Source: Rhytidiadelphus loreus
Lineage: Eukaryota > Streptophyta > Bryopsida > Hypnales > Hylocomiaceae
Length of the DNA: 64,000 nt
Direction: 5' to 3'
NCBI GenBank assembly: GCA_947034895.1
Contig: OX344763.1
Span: forward strand, 28,891,025-28,955,024
This document shows, one piece after another, positions 13,842-28,403 of the stretch. Made by a program: the position numbers and the translations under genes. Position 1 is the stretch's first letter. Each line of letters starts with the position of its first letter. The notes under the pieces are model-generated. The model worked only from the letters and a program-made list of their open reading frames with translations. It was not told where the DNA came from and made no database searches.

Positions 13842-16640
13842 TTCACAGACATTTCAAAAGACACCCTATCATATTTTCAAAAAGTTGCCATTGAGAAATC
13901 GATCGGAATTAATGTAATGTTCAAGTGATGCCAAATCAATGTTGACTTAATGCTAGCTTCACAATTGCTAGATTTAATGGCAAGGACAAATATCGTTTTT
14001 TTCATTATTTGTGCTATACTTACATGAACCAAACACGAGAAATATACATATAAACCAATGCATATCTTCTTTACATTAAAGAAAATGTCAATCTAACGGG
14101 GAGGGTCTCTATCATAAGGATGGTCGTCATCATTTGAAACAAAAGATTTAACTACATGGTCTGTGATTGTTACAAGCCCAAAACGACCAAAAAAAGCCCG
14201 GTGGGATTGAGGACTGCCCTTGAGAAAAAACATGGAAAAAGTGGAAATGGAAATGGAAATGTCACTCTGTTACTTCATCGACTACCGGTGGTGCCACAAG
14301 AAAAAACCTTAAAAAATTAATTCAACATCGAGTTACAATGCAACTTGGTTACACCTGAATCACACCCAAGTCACACCATCGTCACAAGATCCACAGTACT
14401 ATGTTTTAGGGGAATTGGGATTCAAGGAATATTCTCAATTTGGCTAGTTTTTTTTGCGAGAGAGTTGGATGCATTGTTACATCTTAGGCAGAGATATGAA
14501 CACTAGATTTACACAGATCATATGTTTGTAGTAAGGATTGGAAACCTCTGAAGTGCTTTGAGAAAAGTTAATGGCTCATATGCCAAGGATGACACACACC
14601 GACTCATGCGAGCCTATCACCTCGTCCGTGCTAGAGTGGCCATGTAAAGAAACATAATTTTTTTTCAAGATAACATGATGATAAGTGCGATGTACTTACA
14701 ATTAGATGCATTGTGAGTTTGTCACATCTTATACTTACATGGGATCTCGTGTCTATAGGCTATAACTAAAGTTCATTAAGAAATTTTGTAGGCATTAGAA
14801 ACATTAGGGACTGATTTTGAGAAGATTATTACATAGTTAGTTAGACGAAGCCCAAGTAACGTTGATGGAAAGTATACATATGAGGAATATGTTAATTTAA
14901 GCCGTATCATTGAAGCAATAGGATTACAGTTGACAGCTCGTATGCCAAGTTCTGTGTAAAAGAGGTAGTGAGCTATAGAAGGTGATTGACGAAGAGCATA
15001 ATAGGTATTGGATCTGGGACAAAGTCCTTAACAAAATTTTGCAAAAGCTCCACTTGTATTGTGAGTAGGCTAGCTTGTATATATGGTATGAGTGCTTGAA
15101 TCTCATGCTTGAGCTTCAAGTATTGTTGTAATAGTTTGTGTTTCATGAAACGCATTCCATTCTACAATTTTATTTCATAGTTTTTTTAATGCAACTAGGG
15201 CATGTTGCATTGTGGGGATCGAACTTTTAGTACTCATTGGGCTTTACATTGGTGTTGGATGGTGCCATCGGAAAATTATAATAGGCGGACGGCTTAGCAC
15301 GACGGACACCGGTGAACGGACACAATAGTAGACGGCTTATTGGACAATAGATTGCGAATGGCTTGTCGGATGGTAGACGAGTGGATGACGGACAACCTCT
15401 AGCGGACAACTTGTTGGATGGCGAACAACAAACGACAAACTACCATTTTTTTGACATTTTCAAACACCCTCTCTAAAATTTGTCTATAAATTTTAGTTGG
15501 AGTGTCCAAACCTAAAACAAATTTTTAAAGATGAAACTTTGTTTGATTTCCAAACTTTTTCTTGAGCAAAGTTTAAGAAAAAGATATTCTACTATGCTAA
15601 AATGAGGTCTAAAAATCTACTTTGACAACGATTCTTGCAAGTGTCAATTGCTAGCCCATCTACCTAGTTGTCCACCTATACTAAAATAGTGGATTCTATA
15701 AAGTATAGATTTGTTTCCTGAGACTGCTATTCAATGCTACAAGCATCCAATGTAGCAATAATGTATACAAAGAAAGAATAATTTAAATTATTCTTTCACA
15801 CTTTTAAATATGCACTCTAAATGCTATATCCTAAACCCTAAACTTTGAATTTTACATTAATTATCAAAAACATTGGTATAATGTGTGAAATATGTTTGAC
15901 CTTTAATTCCCTTTAAATGTGATTATCATGATGTACTACATATGTATTTATGTAGACGTTGTAGATTTATTTGTTCATGTTTTCAATGTGTTCTTGATTT
16001 TCTTCAACAATTACGAATTTACGATGTGTCTATAATTTGAAGTATTTCTTTAAGTTTTGTTATAAAATGCATTGATAGTTTGAAACATAAAGGCATACAT
16101 AGTACAAGCAATTGTATTATGTTATAATCTTGAGGGGTTCACTTAGAGTGTCCATTAGAAATTATGTGCGAACAAAACTATGGACCCCCTATATACTTTT
16201 TGAATTAAATTTTTTTTAAATGAATAGATTTTCCTACTTTGAAAGTTTATGTTTTGAATTAATGATATTTTATTTGTTAATAATAATTAGTTACAAATTT
16301 TTGAAGTAAAAAGATACACTATTGAACTGAAAAATAACTTTCACACCCCTATATATATAAGAAAAATTTGTTTAAAAAATGAAAAAAAAAATCCCCAAAA
16401 TAACTCTCTATTGAAAACTCATTTTGAATTGAATCTTGATTCAATGGTCATCTATTGCATTCTCTATAATTATTTGAGTTGAAAAACATGCTATTTTAGT
16501 TCATTTTCAACCTCTTCTAGAAATTATTTCATATTTTATTTGAGTTGAAAATTTTGGCAATAGAAACCTATAGTCATTATTAAATAATGTTCAAAATTTT
16601 GTAATTAATAATTGAAACTCTTACATATTTCTATAATTGA
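13842..16640. other. Intergenic sequence, no gene seen
   Basis: AT-rich with scattered short frames. Nothing matches a protein family, LTR or terminal inverted repeat that I can recognise. The segment 15290-15430 has a run of words built on GGACGG and GGCTT, but no regular period. Confidence 0.45.
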
Positions 16641-16654
16641 TTCATGTAAAGCAA

Positions 16655-17660
16655 TCATTCTTTATTCTTTTCACTCACCATTTTGGTGTTGGCCATTGTT
16701 GTGTGGTATCTAAGCAACAACACATCAACAACAAGCTCATGAATTAACCCTTTAAATTCTAAATGCTAAACCTAAATATAAGAAGATTACTTTTGAAAAT
16801 TTATGATAAAAACTTGAAACTTTTTTCAACATTGATTCATTTAGAGCATTCTTTTTTCTTTATGCTCACCATTATGGCATTGGCCATTGCTATTTGGTAC
16901 CTAAGCAACAACACTAAGACCCAGAGGGTTCACTCAATATATTCTTTGGACATCACCTGCAATCAAGTAAATTTTCTATCTCTATTTACTTTTTAATAAA
17001 TTTTGATTTAGCTCCAAATTTTTGGGTGTTGTTACATAATCAATATATCTTTTATGTGAAAAAAATTTGGATTCAATTGAATTCAACAAGATATCCAAAT
17101 GCACAATTGAAGATTGCACTAAAATGGTTGTATTTTCACTTTAAATATTTATCAAGATTGCATTTGAATGACAGTTGTATCCAACTTTGGTATGCATAAA
17201 CTTTAACAAAGCCTTCGTTTATTGGAAATTTAAAAATTATTTATCATATAAAATAGGGGGGTCAAAGTTTTTTTTCAACTATATAGTGTATTTATTTTCT
17301 TACAAAATTTGTAAGTAATTATTTCAGATAAAGAAAATTTTCAAAAATTCACAATATGAACTTCCAACATAGTAAAACATACTATAATTTTTTAAAACTA
17401 TTTAAATGATTTTTTAACATATAAGATAGGGGGTCAAAGATTTTGTTCACACGTGATCTAAAGAATACATTGAGTGCCCCCCCCGGGCATTAAGACTACT
17501 AGTTAAATGCTAGACCAAAGGTAGGGTGATTACTTTTGGAAATTAATAAAAAATAATTGAAACTCATCTAACATATTCCATCATTGATTCTTTCTTCTTT
17601 TTGCTCACTATTATGGCATTGGCCATTGGCATGTGGAATCTAAGCAACAATACCTAAATG
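16655..17660. repeat. Three diverged direct copies of a short repeat
   Basis: A block of about 70 bp with the core TGGCATTGGCCATTG and CTAAGCAACAA occurs at 16655-16730, 16845-16915 and 17590-17655. Each copy is preceded by a pyrimidine-rich TTCTTTTTGCTCACCAT tract and by a TTGAAACTT-like block. The spacing is unequal (about 190 and 740 bp), so this is a segmental duplication of a larger AT-rich unit and not a tight tandem array. Confidence 0.6.
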
Positions 17661-17748
17661 CTCGGCCTAAAGATAATAAATTTACTTTCAAATTTTATAT
17701 CAAATGATTGAAACTTCTCTAACATATCTATATCATTAATTCATACAT

Positions 17749-18067
17749 GGGCAATTTTGTTAAAATGGTGGTGTTCCATGTGCCATTTTCAGACCACTTT
17801 GGTCTAAATTGTAAAACTACCATCTAGGACAAGTATAGACTTTAAAAATCTTTGACTTTTATAGATTTTATAAATCTAGGACAAGTATAGATTTTAGACA
17901 AAGTGGTTTGAATCGTAAAAGTAACATCTTGAAATGGTGTAGATTTCATACATCTAAGAAAAGTATATATTTTAGATATCTAGGATGGGTGTACATTTCA
18001 AACCGCCCTGCCTGAAATGTCAAAACTGCCAAAGTAGCAGAATGGCACCATTTTAATGAAATTGCCC
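17749..18067. mobile_element. Miniature inverted-repeat element (319 bp)
   Basis: The left end GGGCAATTTTGTTAAAATGG and the right end, reverse-complemented GGGCAATTTCATTAAAATGG, form an inverted repeat of about 22 bp with two mismatches. The interior holds degenerate copies of the phrase CTAGGACAAGTATAGATTTT. No coding sequence. The target-site duplication is not clear, so I do not assign a superfamily. Confidence 0.6.
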
Positions 18068-18442
18068 ATATACAAAATATTCTTTCTTCTTTCTATTGAT
18101 ATATTATATAATTCTTCTTAAAGCTTCTAGAGTGGATATATCAATTGGATGAAGCATATTTTTTCATGACATTCATCATCCACCAAATTGACAATTGAGA
18201 GTGTAGGAAGTAACATCCAAATCTTGACCTAGTGAGCAAAGGCTTTTGCATTCAAAAAGCATCATGTGAGGAAGTTTGAGTACCGTAGGATTTTACTTGA
18301 AGAAGAGGGATCACAAACTATAGCGTTTTATAGAGTCACTACACATTTTCTTTCATTTCTTCAAAGTAGAGGAAAAAATGAAGGGTGTATTTTCAAAGAT
18401 TAAACATTTTCTTGAGTGAATGAAATGCACTTTGTTCATCTA

Positions 18443-18861
18443 CACTAGTAGAAAAACAATGTCCAGCATAACAAAAAATCAACAAAAAAGTGTTGATGTC
18501 ATTTGTATCCTCGATTGTGTTGTCTTGAACAGTATTTAACAAAAAACTATTGTCCATTTTGTTGTGGTGGTCAAGTCAAAAAAAGATTTGCTCAATAAAT
18601 GGCCATCACATGGTAAACAAAAAAAAACAGCCTTGAGAGAAGGCCACATAGGCAAAAATTGCCATGTAGATAGGAGAATTAAAATCTTTTTTAAACTTTA
18701 ATTAGAAAGAAGAAGACAAGATTATTTTAACTAGGTGTTAGAAAAGAGGAAAAGGCAAGATATTTATACAAAGGGGGTGGTAGAAGGTAGAACAAACCAT
18801 ATGGAATATGTGAATTAAGACTATGAGTGGTTCACATATCCCATATGGTTTGTTCTACCTT
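18443..18861 (+). mobile_element. 5' end of a CACTA-like element with a subterminal hairpin
   Basis: CACTAGTAGAAAAACA at 18443 is a typical CACTA (En/Spm) 5' terminus. About 340 bp inside, 18784-18861 is a near-perfect hairpin with 31-base arms (core AACAAACCATATGG, TATGTGAA). The stretch TATTTATACAA, GGTGG, AACAAACCATATGG is shared with 63035-63090, next to a CACTA 3' terminus. I see no transposase and no matching 3' end nearby, so this is probably a truncated copy. The right boundary given is the hairpin end, not a proven element end. Confidence 0.5.
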
Positions 18862-19619
18862 ATACCAGTCCATTTGTATAAAGAACTTGTGTTATTTATT
18901 TATATCAACAAAAATGTGTCAATTGTTTTATTGATTTGGATGTTGTATTACTTGAATCAACAAAAAATTCGTGACCATTTTGATAACTTGTACCAAATCA
19001 ACAAAAAAATGTTATGATAGTCAATAAAATATGCCATTCAACAAAAATATGCCATTTAATTGATATCTCTCTCCACAAAGATAATATTGTAGCTTTGGGA
19101 TATTGAAGGCAATTTCTTTTTAAATGATCCCAATGATTGAATATAGTAATTGTATTTGTGAACAATTTGAAGACACTACCTCTTACGTAATTTTGAAAGG
19201 TACCACTACCTTTTATATGACACCTTTCAAAATTAATGGTGACTTTCATGTGTCTTTTGAAGTGATCATTTTTCCTCTTTGCTTTTTTGCTTCAAACATG
19301 TTTAGCTTTGGATAAAATTTGTAATTCAACTTGAGATGTTGAATTGTTTAGGTTAACTCCTCCTCTTGTCCTACACTATTAAATGCCCAATTTATATAAA
19401 ATAAAATTAGTGTAATTTTTTTTTCATACTTAAAAAAATATTTTCTTTACTTTAGGTGTTGAAATTGGTCAAAACAAGCTTAGATACAAGAATTATTTTA
19501 ATCCCTAAAGTCCTAGGCAAGTGTCCTCTTGAGGGATACTTGAAAGCTTGGGTAGGTTTGTCTAATTTCAATTTTTTGCATGACTTTTGGAAACTTTTTT
19601 TCAAGGTAGAAAAACAAAT

Positions 19620-20240
19620 TATCTTTATTAGAAATATAATTTTTATTTTCAATAGTGCCTAGGAGCACAAGTTATGCCTCCTAAAACTATAAAATAGTTG
19701 AACTCAAAAAAATTCAAAAAAATTCAAAAATTTGTTCCTAATAGAATATATTTTTTTGAATATGGAAAGATTGGGTTAGTTCCATTTGGATATTAAGTGA
19801 TGAGAAAGTAATAGGGCATCTTGTTTAGTAGACATTAGAGCAACTTCTTGAAAAAATAATTTATTGGATATTTTTTAGCTCAATTGTTACATTTTTCAAA
19901 TAAATAAATTCCGAAAGGTAACCTTGTCTTATTAAAACCATCTCACCATTTGGATTAGTGTGCTTTAATTCCATTTCATAATTATTAACAGTCAATTTGT
20001 TTTTTCCTTCTATTTTATATCCACTTCTAATTAGCAAAAAAAATTAAGTATGAAAAATCTCATGTGTTTTGTAGGGAATTTTTTCCCAAGGCTCTCAATT
20101 CAATTATTTCAATTTAGAATTTAGAATTCAAAATTCAAAAATTGTAAGTTAATTTTTTGCTCTTTGCATTAGAAATGGCAGTTTTGAGTGTTTTTTTACA
20201 AATAAAAGGCCTATTGTAGGAACTCTAGCAATTAAATGAA
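19620..20240 (+). repeat. Dispersed old repeat, copy B
   Basis: Diverged relative of 8060-8960; the shared blocks appear in the same order and orientation, ending with ATGGCAGTTTTGAGTGTTTT and AAAAGGCCT. Copy B is shorter and more AT-rich. No open frame is conserved between the copies. Confidence 0.55.
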
Positions 20241-20869
20241 TAATATGGTATTGGATACAACAATATCCTACAAAATTCTATTCATTGTCCAAATATGGAC
20301 TTCAAAATACATAGGGATTATAGATCAAATACATGATCTAAAGTCTAAACTATCAATGTGATTGATGAGATTATTTTATGTGGTACAAGCATGCAACTAA
20401 CAAACATAGACCAATTAATTTTGAACTAAGAGCATTCAACGATCAAGTTTTTTAAAGCCAAATGAATTGACGCTACAAAGCGCCTTGAGATTTATAGAGG
20501 ACAAAATCGTACAATTGTCATAGTGGTCGAGTTGAATGAAGTGTCAATAAAATAGATTTTTAATACACTGCATGTTGTAAGAGGTTGCAACTCCATCCTT
20601 CCTATGACTATTGATGGATGTTCAAAGAAGGATAAATTGCATCTCCTCTCAAAGAATAGGTAGGAGATTGTTTCATCATCAACAATCTTCTTGTTTGGGC
20701 AAGACAATGTGGATGTTAAGAAATTGAGTTTGGAAGAATAGCATATTGCTGAACATTTATTTTAGCTCCAAAGCCGAGGATTTTTGAGCGAATTTTTGCT
20801 AAAAAGCGATGCAAATTTTTTTATAAAGAATATTTGGTGACATATTTTTTCTTTTTCAGTGGATGAAAT

Positions 20870-22060
20870 TGCAAAATAATACCAACAATATGGGACAAAC
20901 AACATCCCATATCTTGTACCCATACTCGTATCATGTATCATGTATTTGTATTTGTATTCATATCCAATATTGTGCCATATTTGTATCCATATTTACATTC
21001 AATATTCACTATGTATTCGTATACAATACTATATTTGTACCCAATATTCATTTTTGTACCCGTAACCGTATTGATATTTAGACAGCTCAAATTAAATCTC
21101 ACAAAATCAATGGCTTGTGATTTTTTGAGAAATCAACGGCAATTTTGAAGGTAAGCATTTAAAAATAAATAAATAAATGGCCTTTAAATTTTTTGAATGA
21201 CTAATACCCTTGGCAACCTCTTTTGGGTACATTGTAAGTTGTAATAGGTCTTGTTATTTGATTTTTTATGATCAATAGGATTGAATGACTTTTAATTAAA
21301 AATTTACAAGTGTCAAGAATTAACCAATGATTGAAGGTGAAAGTAAAAAGTCAACCATCTTTTTTACATTAAAGTCTTTCTTCATTTTTTGAAAGAAAAC
21401 TTCTATTCATTTTTCCCATGAATACTACATGAAATGATAAAAGACGGTGTACTTGTGGCTAATAATGAAACAACTTTTGTCGCTTGTAGTTTATCATCTT
21501 CATCAATAATGGCATGAAACTTTCATTTCATTGTTGTATTGTGGCAATTACAGCCACTTTTGGGTGCATAGTGACACTCAAAATTTTAATTAATTAATTT
21601 TAAACTCCCCTCCAAACCCCCCCATCCCAAGTTAAAAAAAAATTTAATTAAAATTAATTTCTTAATTTTTCATCTCCCCTCCCCCTACTTGTAATTTTTT
21701 GAATGAGGTTTACATGACAAACAATATGGGACAATGAAAATCCCATATCCTGTATCTGTATATCGTATATCGTATTCGTATCCATATTGTACAATATTTC
21801 AATATCAAGTATCTATATTTTGGTACCGTATCCGTATTCTGATTCTGTATTCGTATTTGGATGACTGGCTTAGGTTCAATCTCAAAGATCAACAGCTTAA
21901 ATTTTTTTGAGAAATCAACGGTATCCTACAGGAGGAAGCATTTAAAAAAAATCAACAACCTATTCATTTTTGGAAGAGGGGAGGCCAACTAATGGCAAAC
22001 CAAATGTGTAACTGCCTCTTTTGGGTGCATAGTGGCATGAAACTTTCATTTTCCACTTTT
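20870..22060 (+). repeat. Direct duplication of a segment with degenerate TATCC/GTATT repeats
   Basis: 20880-21180 and 21715-21960 are homologous in direct orientation. Both begin ACAATATGGGACAA, carry CATCCCATAT or ATCCCATAT, run through a degenerate pentamer tract (TATCC, GTATT), and end with TTTTGAGAAATCAACGG followed by AAGCATTTAAAAA. A downstream block TCTTTTGGGTGCATAGTG also recurs (21555 and 22015). The short frames over the pentamer tract are repeat artefacts. Confidence 0.6.
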
Positions 22061-22650
22061 TTCGAATATATGCATTACATGTAGGAATTAAATGTACTTC
22101 AATTTGATTAGTGTTTATAATCAAATTGGCATCAACACTATGAGTTTTGATGAGGTAAACAATTCTTTAAAATTAAATCTTTTTGCTAATTTGAAAGGAG
22201 TTTTCTTGTTATTATAGTTGTCATCTTGTAAAACCATTTGAGTTTTATAAACACTATAGTTTACGTAATGCTAATCTTAAAAATGTGTACGTTGCTCACT
22301 TAGAAATAAGCAATTTAAAAAAAAAATGACACTCTTTAAAAGTTCATTTATTGAACTTGCAAACAATAGAATTTCTACTTCAAAGTGTGACTTAAGAAGA
22401 GTAAGAATTTATTCTCGTAAAGTATAGAACCAGCCTATGCGAATATCAGTGATGTACTGTCTTCTGAGTGGATACTAGGATATTTGAATAGAATATGGCA
22501 ATGTTGACTCTCATTAACAAATGATGAAGATTCAACATGAACATGATTTTTATAATTTTCTTTCAATACAATAGTGAGAGTAAATTACTCATCTAAAAAA
22601 CTTTTTAAAAGTTAATCATAAATGCTATTTGTTTCCTATGATTTTTTGTA

Positions 22651-22654
<4 letters not shown>

Positions 22655-22718
<64 letters not shown>
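22655..22718. repeat. (TA)n microsatellite, about 64 bp
   Basis: Uninterrupted TA dinucleotide run in AT-rich intergenic DNA. Confidence 0.95.
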
Positions 22719-25700
22719 TTGCAAAGATGACCAACTACTTTCTTCACTTCAAGCACTTCCAAAGCTTTTTGCTCCTTCCAAATGTTCACTAAAATTTGTA
22801 AAATCTCTATGTATGCTTATCCCTCACATTCTTGTTAACTAAGAAGAACAAAATACTTTGTTTTGTCATGACATTTTACCTTCGAAATACTTCAAAAATG
22901 AGTATGTGTCACTATAATTTCAACTATAAAACTTATAAGGTAAAAATATCATTCTTGTCCCTATATTCATTCATGTACATTAGATTTCCATCAATCATCC
23001 TTAGACTTTCATTAAAGTGTCTTTGAAAAGTGTCATTAAATCGTCCCATGTTTAATTGTGATTAACTGATTGCAAATTTTTTGAGATTTCAATTTTAGAT
23101 TCATTTCTATGATAGTTTCAATAGTGTAGGGACTACTTCCACTTTGAAAATTCATGGAAATTACACACCATATCCGAAAAATCTATTTTTTTTTAATCCA
23201 TGATTTTCAATTGCTAATACTACAAAAACACTTTTTTAAGGAAAAAAGTATTTCAAACTACATTGAATTGATTATTTTGACAATTTTAGGTATTTCTACT
23301 GTATATCAATAATTGCAAAACACCCTAATTTTTATTAAGGTAGAAAAATCTAGATTGCTTGTAAATTTGTAATTGAAGAATAATAGACCTAATTAGATGG
23401 ATACAAAAATATCCATTGTGTGAGATGGAGATATTGTATATTAGTTGTTGAGTATTTTTTATATTTTGGATTTAATATCAAATTTAAAAAAAATCTACTT
23501 TGCAATGTCAAAGCTTATTTTTATACTTCAATTAATACTTGGTACTCAAGTGCCGAAGTTGCTATTTATGTATGGTAATTAATCATGTGATATTTATTTA
23601 CAAAATAACAAATTTTCACATGTATGAATATATATTAATCAATTTTGGTACCTATCGACTTCAAATACATTGTTACTTTAAATTGCATATTTAAATGTAT
23701 AAAACATTAATCTTTTGACATGTAATACACTCCATATTTAAATGTGTGGAGCATTAAATTTATGTAAAAGGTGTAAAACTTATGCTAGTACAATTATAAA
23801 GCTTATGCCATTGACACAAATACTGAATTTGCAATCAATTTAAAACAAATTTTGCAAGTCGTCATTAAATTATAATTCTAAATTGCATATTATAAATATG
23901 TCAAGATTTACAATTATGAAGATATATATTACTTTATGTGATAAAGAAATTAAATAACACTTAGTCTTTTAAAATACATAATGATTGCTTTGAAGTTTCT
24001 ATACAATAGAAGGAGGAAGTGTATAATTATTTTTTATTAGGTCAAGTCTTTAATATGTAGGGCCATACACTTTATAGAGAGAGAGAGAGAGCACAGAGGA
24101 CATTACAATACCTTACACCCCTTGTCAGGAAATTTTCAAAAGTATAGTGACCATTCTTAACTAGTCCAAATCGGGCAGATTCGATAATACCAAATCATGA
24201 AGATTCGATAAAAAACTCAAGCATTAAAATTTTGCAAACAATGAAGGTGCCATTATATTTCAATGTTTCATCACCTTTCAGGAGGGAAGGTGGGAACTTT
24301 TTACCGTACTGCTATCATATTTCAATCTATTTCTCGTAGCAGCAAGAGATCACCGCAGCCAAGATGCACAACATTTGGACTAGGCGGCCACAGTTATCTA
24401 AACCTCGTACATATACAAATGAAACCAAGTATCTAAAACCTCGTACTCAACTAAAACCAAGTGATAATCATAAGCTAAGCAACATCCATCTCACGAGAAT
24501 ATTGCAACATAAAGTTGGAGAAATATAAAAGAAGCTTGAAACATTATGGCCTTGAAATAGTTTGCAGAAAGCTTGGAGGGAATGCTCCTCACCTACGCCC
24601 ATGCAAGTCAATAGACAAATAGTTTGTTAGTTTGCGTGAGTGAGGTGTCTTCAGAACATTTCCACATTGTTATCCTTGTCACCAAATTTCAGCAAAAAAT
24701 ACAAAGTACGATATGCAAGATTCATGAAGCTAATTTAGAAAGTGTTTGTGAAGGTATAAAAACTCTCAAATGCTTGGAAACTTGTTCCCTAGAGTCGTCT
24801 ATAGCAACTCCACGCACTTGTGACAAAGCCATTGCACCACAACAAGTAGATATCCCACCACTGTTCACCTGGTATCGGAGCATGCGCCAGCAATTGTGTG
24901 TCAACATGAAAAAGGTTGAATTAAAAAGTGTAGCTTGAGTTTTAAAGTCCACAAGAAGTCCAAGTGATCGTTTTGATCAAGGCCTTGCTAACCGTCCATT
25001 TATCCATCCATGTTTGGTGGGAAGGGAGTGACTGCAAGCTCAAGTGGATGTTAAGCCCCTGTTGAACTCATGAGTATCCTGTACTAGCGCAAATTTATTG
25101 TTTAATATTTGGCGTCTCTAGTGTTCAAGCCTTGGTACTCCAAACAATCCTTGTAGTGCGCAAGGTATCATTCGTTAGTGCATGGTTGTGGAAATGCGTT
25201 TTGTGTCAAAACTGGTCATTATTTGTCACAACTGGGACAGTTTCTACGTATTGCTTCGTATTGATAGCAATAAATGATAAACTTTGTCAATATGAGGAAG
25301 AATTTTTTAAGAGAGAGAGACAATTTTGGAAAATTACAATATCTATAAAAATTGAGTTATAGATTGCTTATTGCCTATAATTGTAAATAATTAAATTGTA
25401 CATTTCTATAATAACGGCTTAGTAATAAAATCATTTTAAAAGATGGTTTTTGTGACTTAATGTATTAAACAACTTTAAACAATTTTTATAATAACTAAAA
25501 TATAATAGATCCATAAATCATTGAACTTTTTAAATTCAACTATAGAAAATGCATGGGGGATGCATCGAGAACATATAGGGAATTGCTTCAAACACTTTTA
25601 TTGGCCAGTAGAATTTTGAAGAGAACACGACCGCTATGTTGAACAACATAATCAAATACATGACTGCAAGTATTTTTATGTTGCAATGAACAATATATAC

Positions 25701-27540
25701 ATATATATTACATACTAAGTTACTAACCAACATAATAAATTAAAAACTATACAAAAACATTAAAAAAATGCCATAACCTCCAAGGTCGTTGACCTTTCAA
25801 AGACAAGCCGTATATAGACCTTTAGAAGTATTATCTATTGCTTCTCACATGTAAATTGAGGAGTCACTTTTGAAGCTTTAATTTCTTTATATATTTTTAT
25901 TTCAACCTTTGGTATAAATAGTAGGATAAAGTTATGAAATTTGTTCCTTTCTCTTTGCAATGTACAACAATTGCACTTCAAGTAGGACTTATTATCTATA
26001 TTTATGAATAGTGGATTAAGTAATTACATCTAAAAGTGTCAAAATAAATGTATGACCATTCATGAGTATGCTTTTTCAATAATCATATTTTTTATTGAGT
26101 TTTATTGGCAATTGCAAGAAGATTCTAAATAGTCTCAATGCACATGTTCATGGGACACCATATGAATGAACTATAGATATTTAAAGAGCTCATTGTAGTT
26201 ATATCCAAAATGGAATGTAGGTTGTCATTTTCACAGGTGCATATTTTTAAGTATGATTTTGTAGGGATTGGATTTGTAAAGTGGTCACAATTAAATTCAA
26301 ACTATATGATTTTGTATCTTAATTATGGTTTACAAAGGTCTTTACAATATCTTCCTTTCAAGAAAATTTATTTCAACAATCCAATTTTCAAATCCGAATT
26401 TTATTTGGTCTATTTTGTGTCTTTACTTGGTGCACTTTTAATGATAGTACCTTCAAGTTTTAAGTCCTCATTAATAAAATATTAATATTATATTTGAAGG
26501 GTTGTTCTTTTATATGAATTAATGATGTTCTAGATAGAACTACCACCAATACACTCCATTTAGTCATGATCGAGTTCATGATCATCCATCAGTCTAATGT
26601 TATTCTTTTTTTTCTTATATACAACATAAAAAATTATTTAATTATAAATTATTTTATAGGTATAGGAGAATTGGTCCATATGCTAGTGTCTTTCTTTTAT
26701 ATGCATGTATAAATGTTAAAAATATATCCTCTCTTTTGTACTTGGTTAATTTTGTATTTTTGGACCTTTCCTAATGCAAGTGCAAAATTTATAGTTTTGA
26801 TCATTAGTGGTAAATAACAAGTTTCAACAATTTTTCAAGGTGAGAAATTCAGATAAGTGGATTTATAGGTCCAATTCAAAATTCTTTCCAACACAAAAAA
26901 CACAAACCTCATTAGGAAAAAATGAACCTTGAAAGGGGTCATGAGTTCCAAAGAGTAGAGAACGAGTAGGGAACGCAATCTGGAAAAAAAATTCAATTTT
27001 TTTTTTTTGACTATGGTAGGAGGCTGGTAAATCGTGCAAGCAATAAGAATCATTCACAATTCTTTTAAAACAGATGAAACTTTTAGAGGCAAAACTGTAT
27101 CATGGCATATGGGTTATTATGGTGTCTTTGCAGGCGATAGGTGTTACTTAGATGTGCAATTTTTGAACCGAATGTAGTTGTAAACTAAGTTGTGCTCAAA
27201 TCAAATTGCATTTATTTGATTGCAATGATGGATGATTTTCTTCTAGCAAGTGAATTTATTGAAAGTCTCCTTTGCACCATATTTTCACGGCCATGTACAT
27301 TGTAAGTTAGATTAAAGAGTCAGAAGCATTCATGAAAATTACAAGTGTGGAGTATTTACAAATTGAATGTGTGTGGTTTCGGGTGCAATGGCCACCAAAA
27401 TTTGAAATTGAAATGTACATTTTGATAAAAAAAATATTTGATATCAATTGATTAAGTATATAAAAATAAAGCCACATGGCTGTTGGGCTTGCTCTGTGTG
27501 AATATTGATACCTATTAACTTTGAATTCCATTGGCAATAC
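22719..27540. other. AT-rich intergenic tract, no gene seen
   Basis: Apart from a short GA run (about 24078-24092) I find no recognisable gene or complete element. The frame at 24624-24938 (104 codons) is the longest here. It has no family resemblance and no upstream or downstream exon that would extend it. Confidence 0.5.
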
Positions 27541-28172
27541 ATGCCAAAGCAAAAGGAACTAAGAAAAGTGAACAAGCGCAATATCAATAATTTGCAGGCA
27601 ATTGGATTTAGTAGAGTCCCAACAATTCCAAAATTGAATTCAAGTGACAATTTAGTGGATGCGATGAATGAGGATAGTAGCCTGGAAAGAAGAGAAGCTG
27701 ATGGCAGCAAGTGGACAAGACACAAGAATTGGAGTACCAGACTCTTCAAAGATGCAAAAGATACAAGTAATGAAGACGATGGTGGATTAGAACAGGACAC
27801 AACATTGTTTGACTAGTGAGTCGCAAAGCTCAAAAAGAATATGCGGATCAATTGCAAGCCATGGAAGTAATCGAAGACAAGGTCATGTGGAAGGAGACAC
27901 TAATGCCAACTTTGAACCCCTGGGGGCAGAGAAGAATATTGTGTTGCCTATTAAAGGCAGCTTGCCGTGAACTGAAATTCAAAGAAGTGAGCATGACGGA
28001 CTTTCAAAGCTTGAAGTTAGATGACTTTGACAGAGGAACTAAATATGACTGCAACCCCATCAATGAGGAGTCACAGCAAATTGTCCACAACAATGAAGTA
28101 GAAGACAACGGCATTGATAGGAACAAACATCAAAAGGGAAAAGAAGCGCAAATCCACAATTGTAGAGGTTAA
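27541..28172 (+). pseudogene. Unidentified pair of overlapping charged frames upstream of a transposase
   Basis: ATG at 27541 starts a 91-codon Lys/Asn/Asp-rich frame ending at 27816. A second frame then continues from 27816 to 28172 with similar charge (Glu, Lys, Asp) and a few Trp/Cys. The switch of frame with no break in composition suggests one reading frame with a single indel. It lies 230 bp upstream of the pogo-like transposase and in the same direction, so it may be part of that element, a captured host exon or its leader. I recognise no domain. Confidence 0.35.
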
Positions 28173-28403
28173 GACCCACGACCTTGAAGATGCACAACTA
28201 AGTCGTTGCAAAGGAGTATTCAGGAAGAGACAATAGATTGACAAGCGGGCGTTGATGGGAGGTGTTGGGACTGCAATGACAATCAACATGACTTGAAACA
28301 AATACATGAGATAGATATGAGCTTCTAGAAAAGTCTTGTACCACCTATTTCTTCAGGTCATCCAAATTATAAATCCAGTAGAAAGATAAAATTAAACAGG
28401 AAT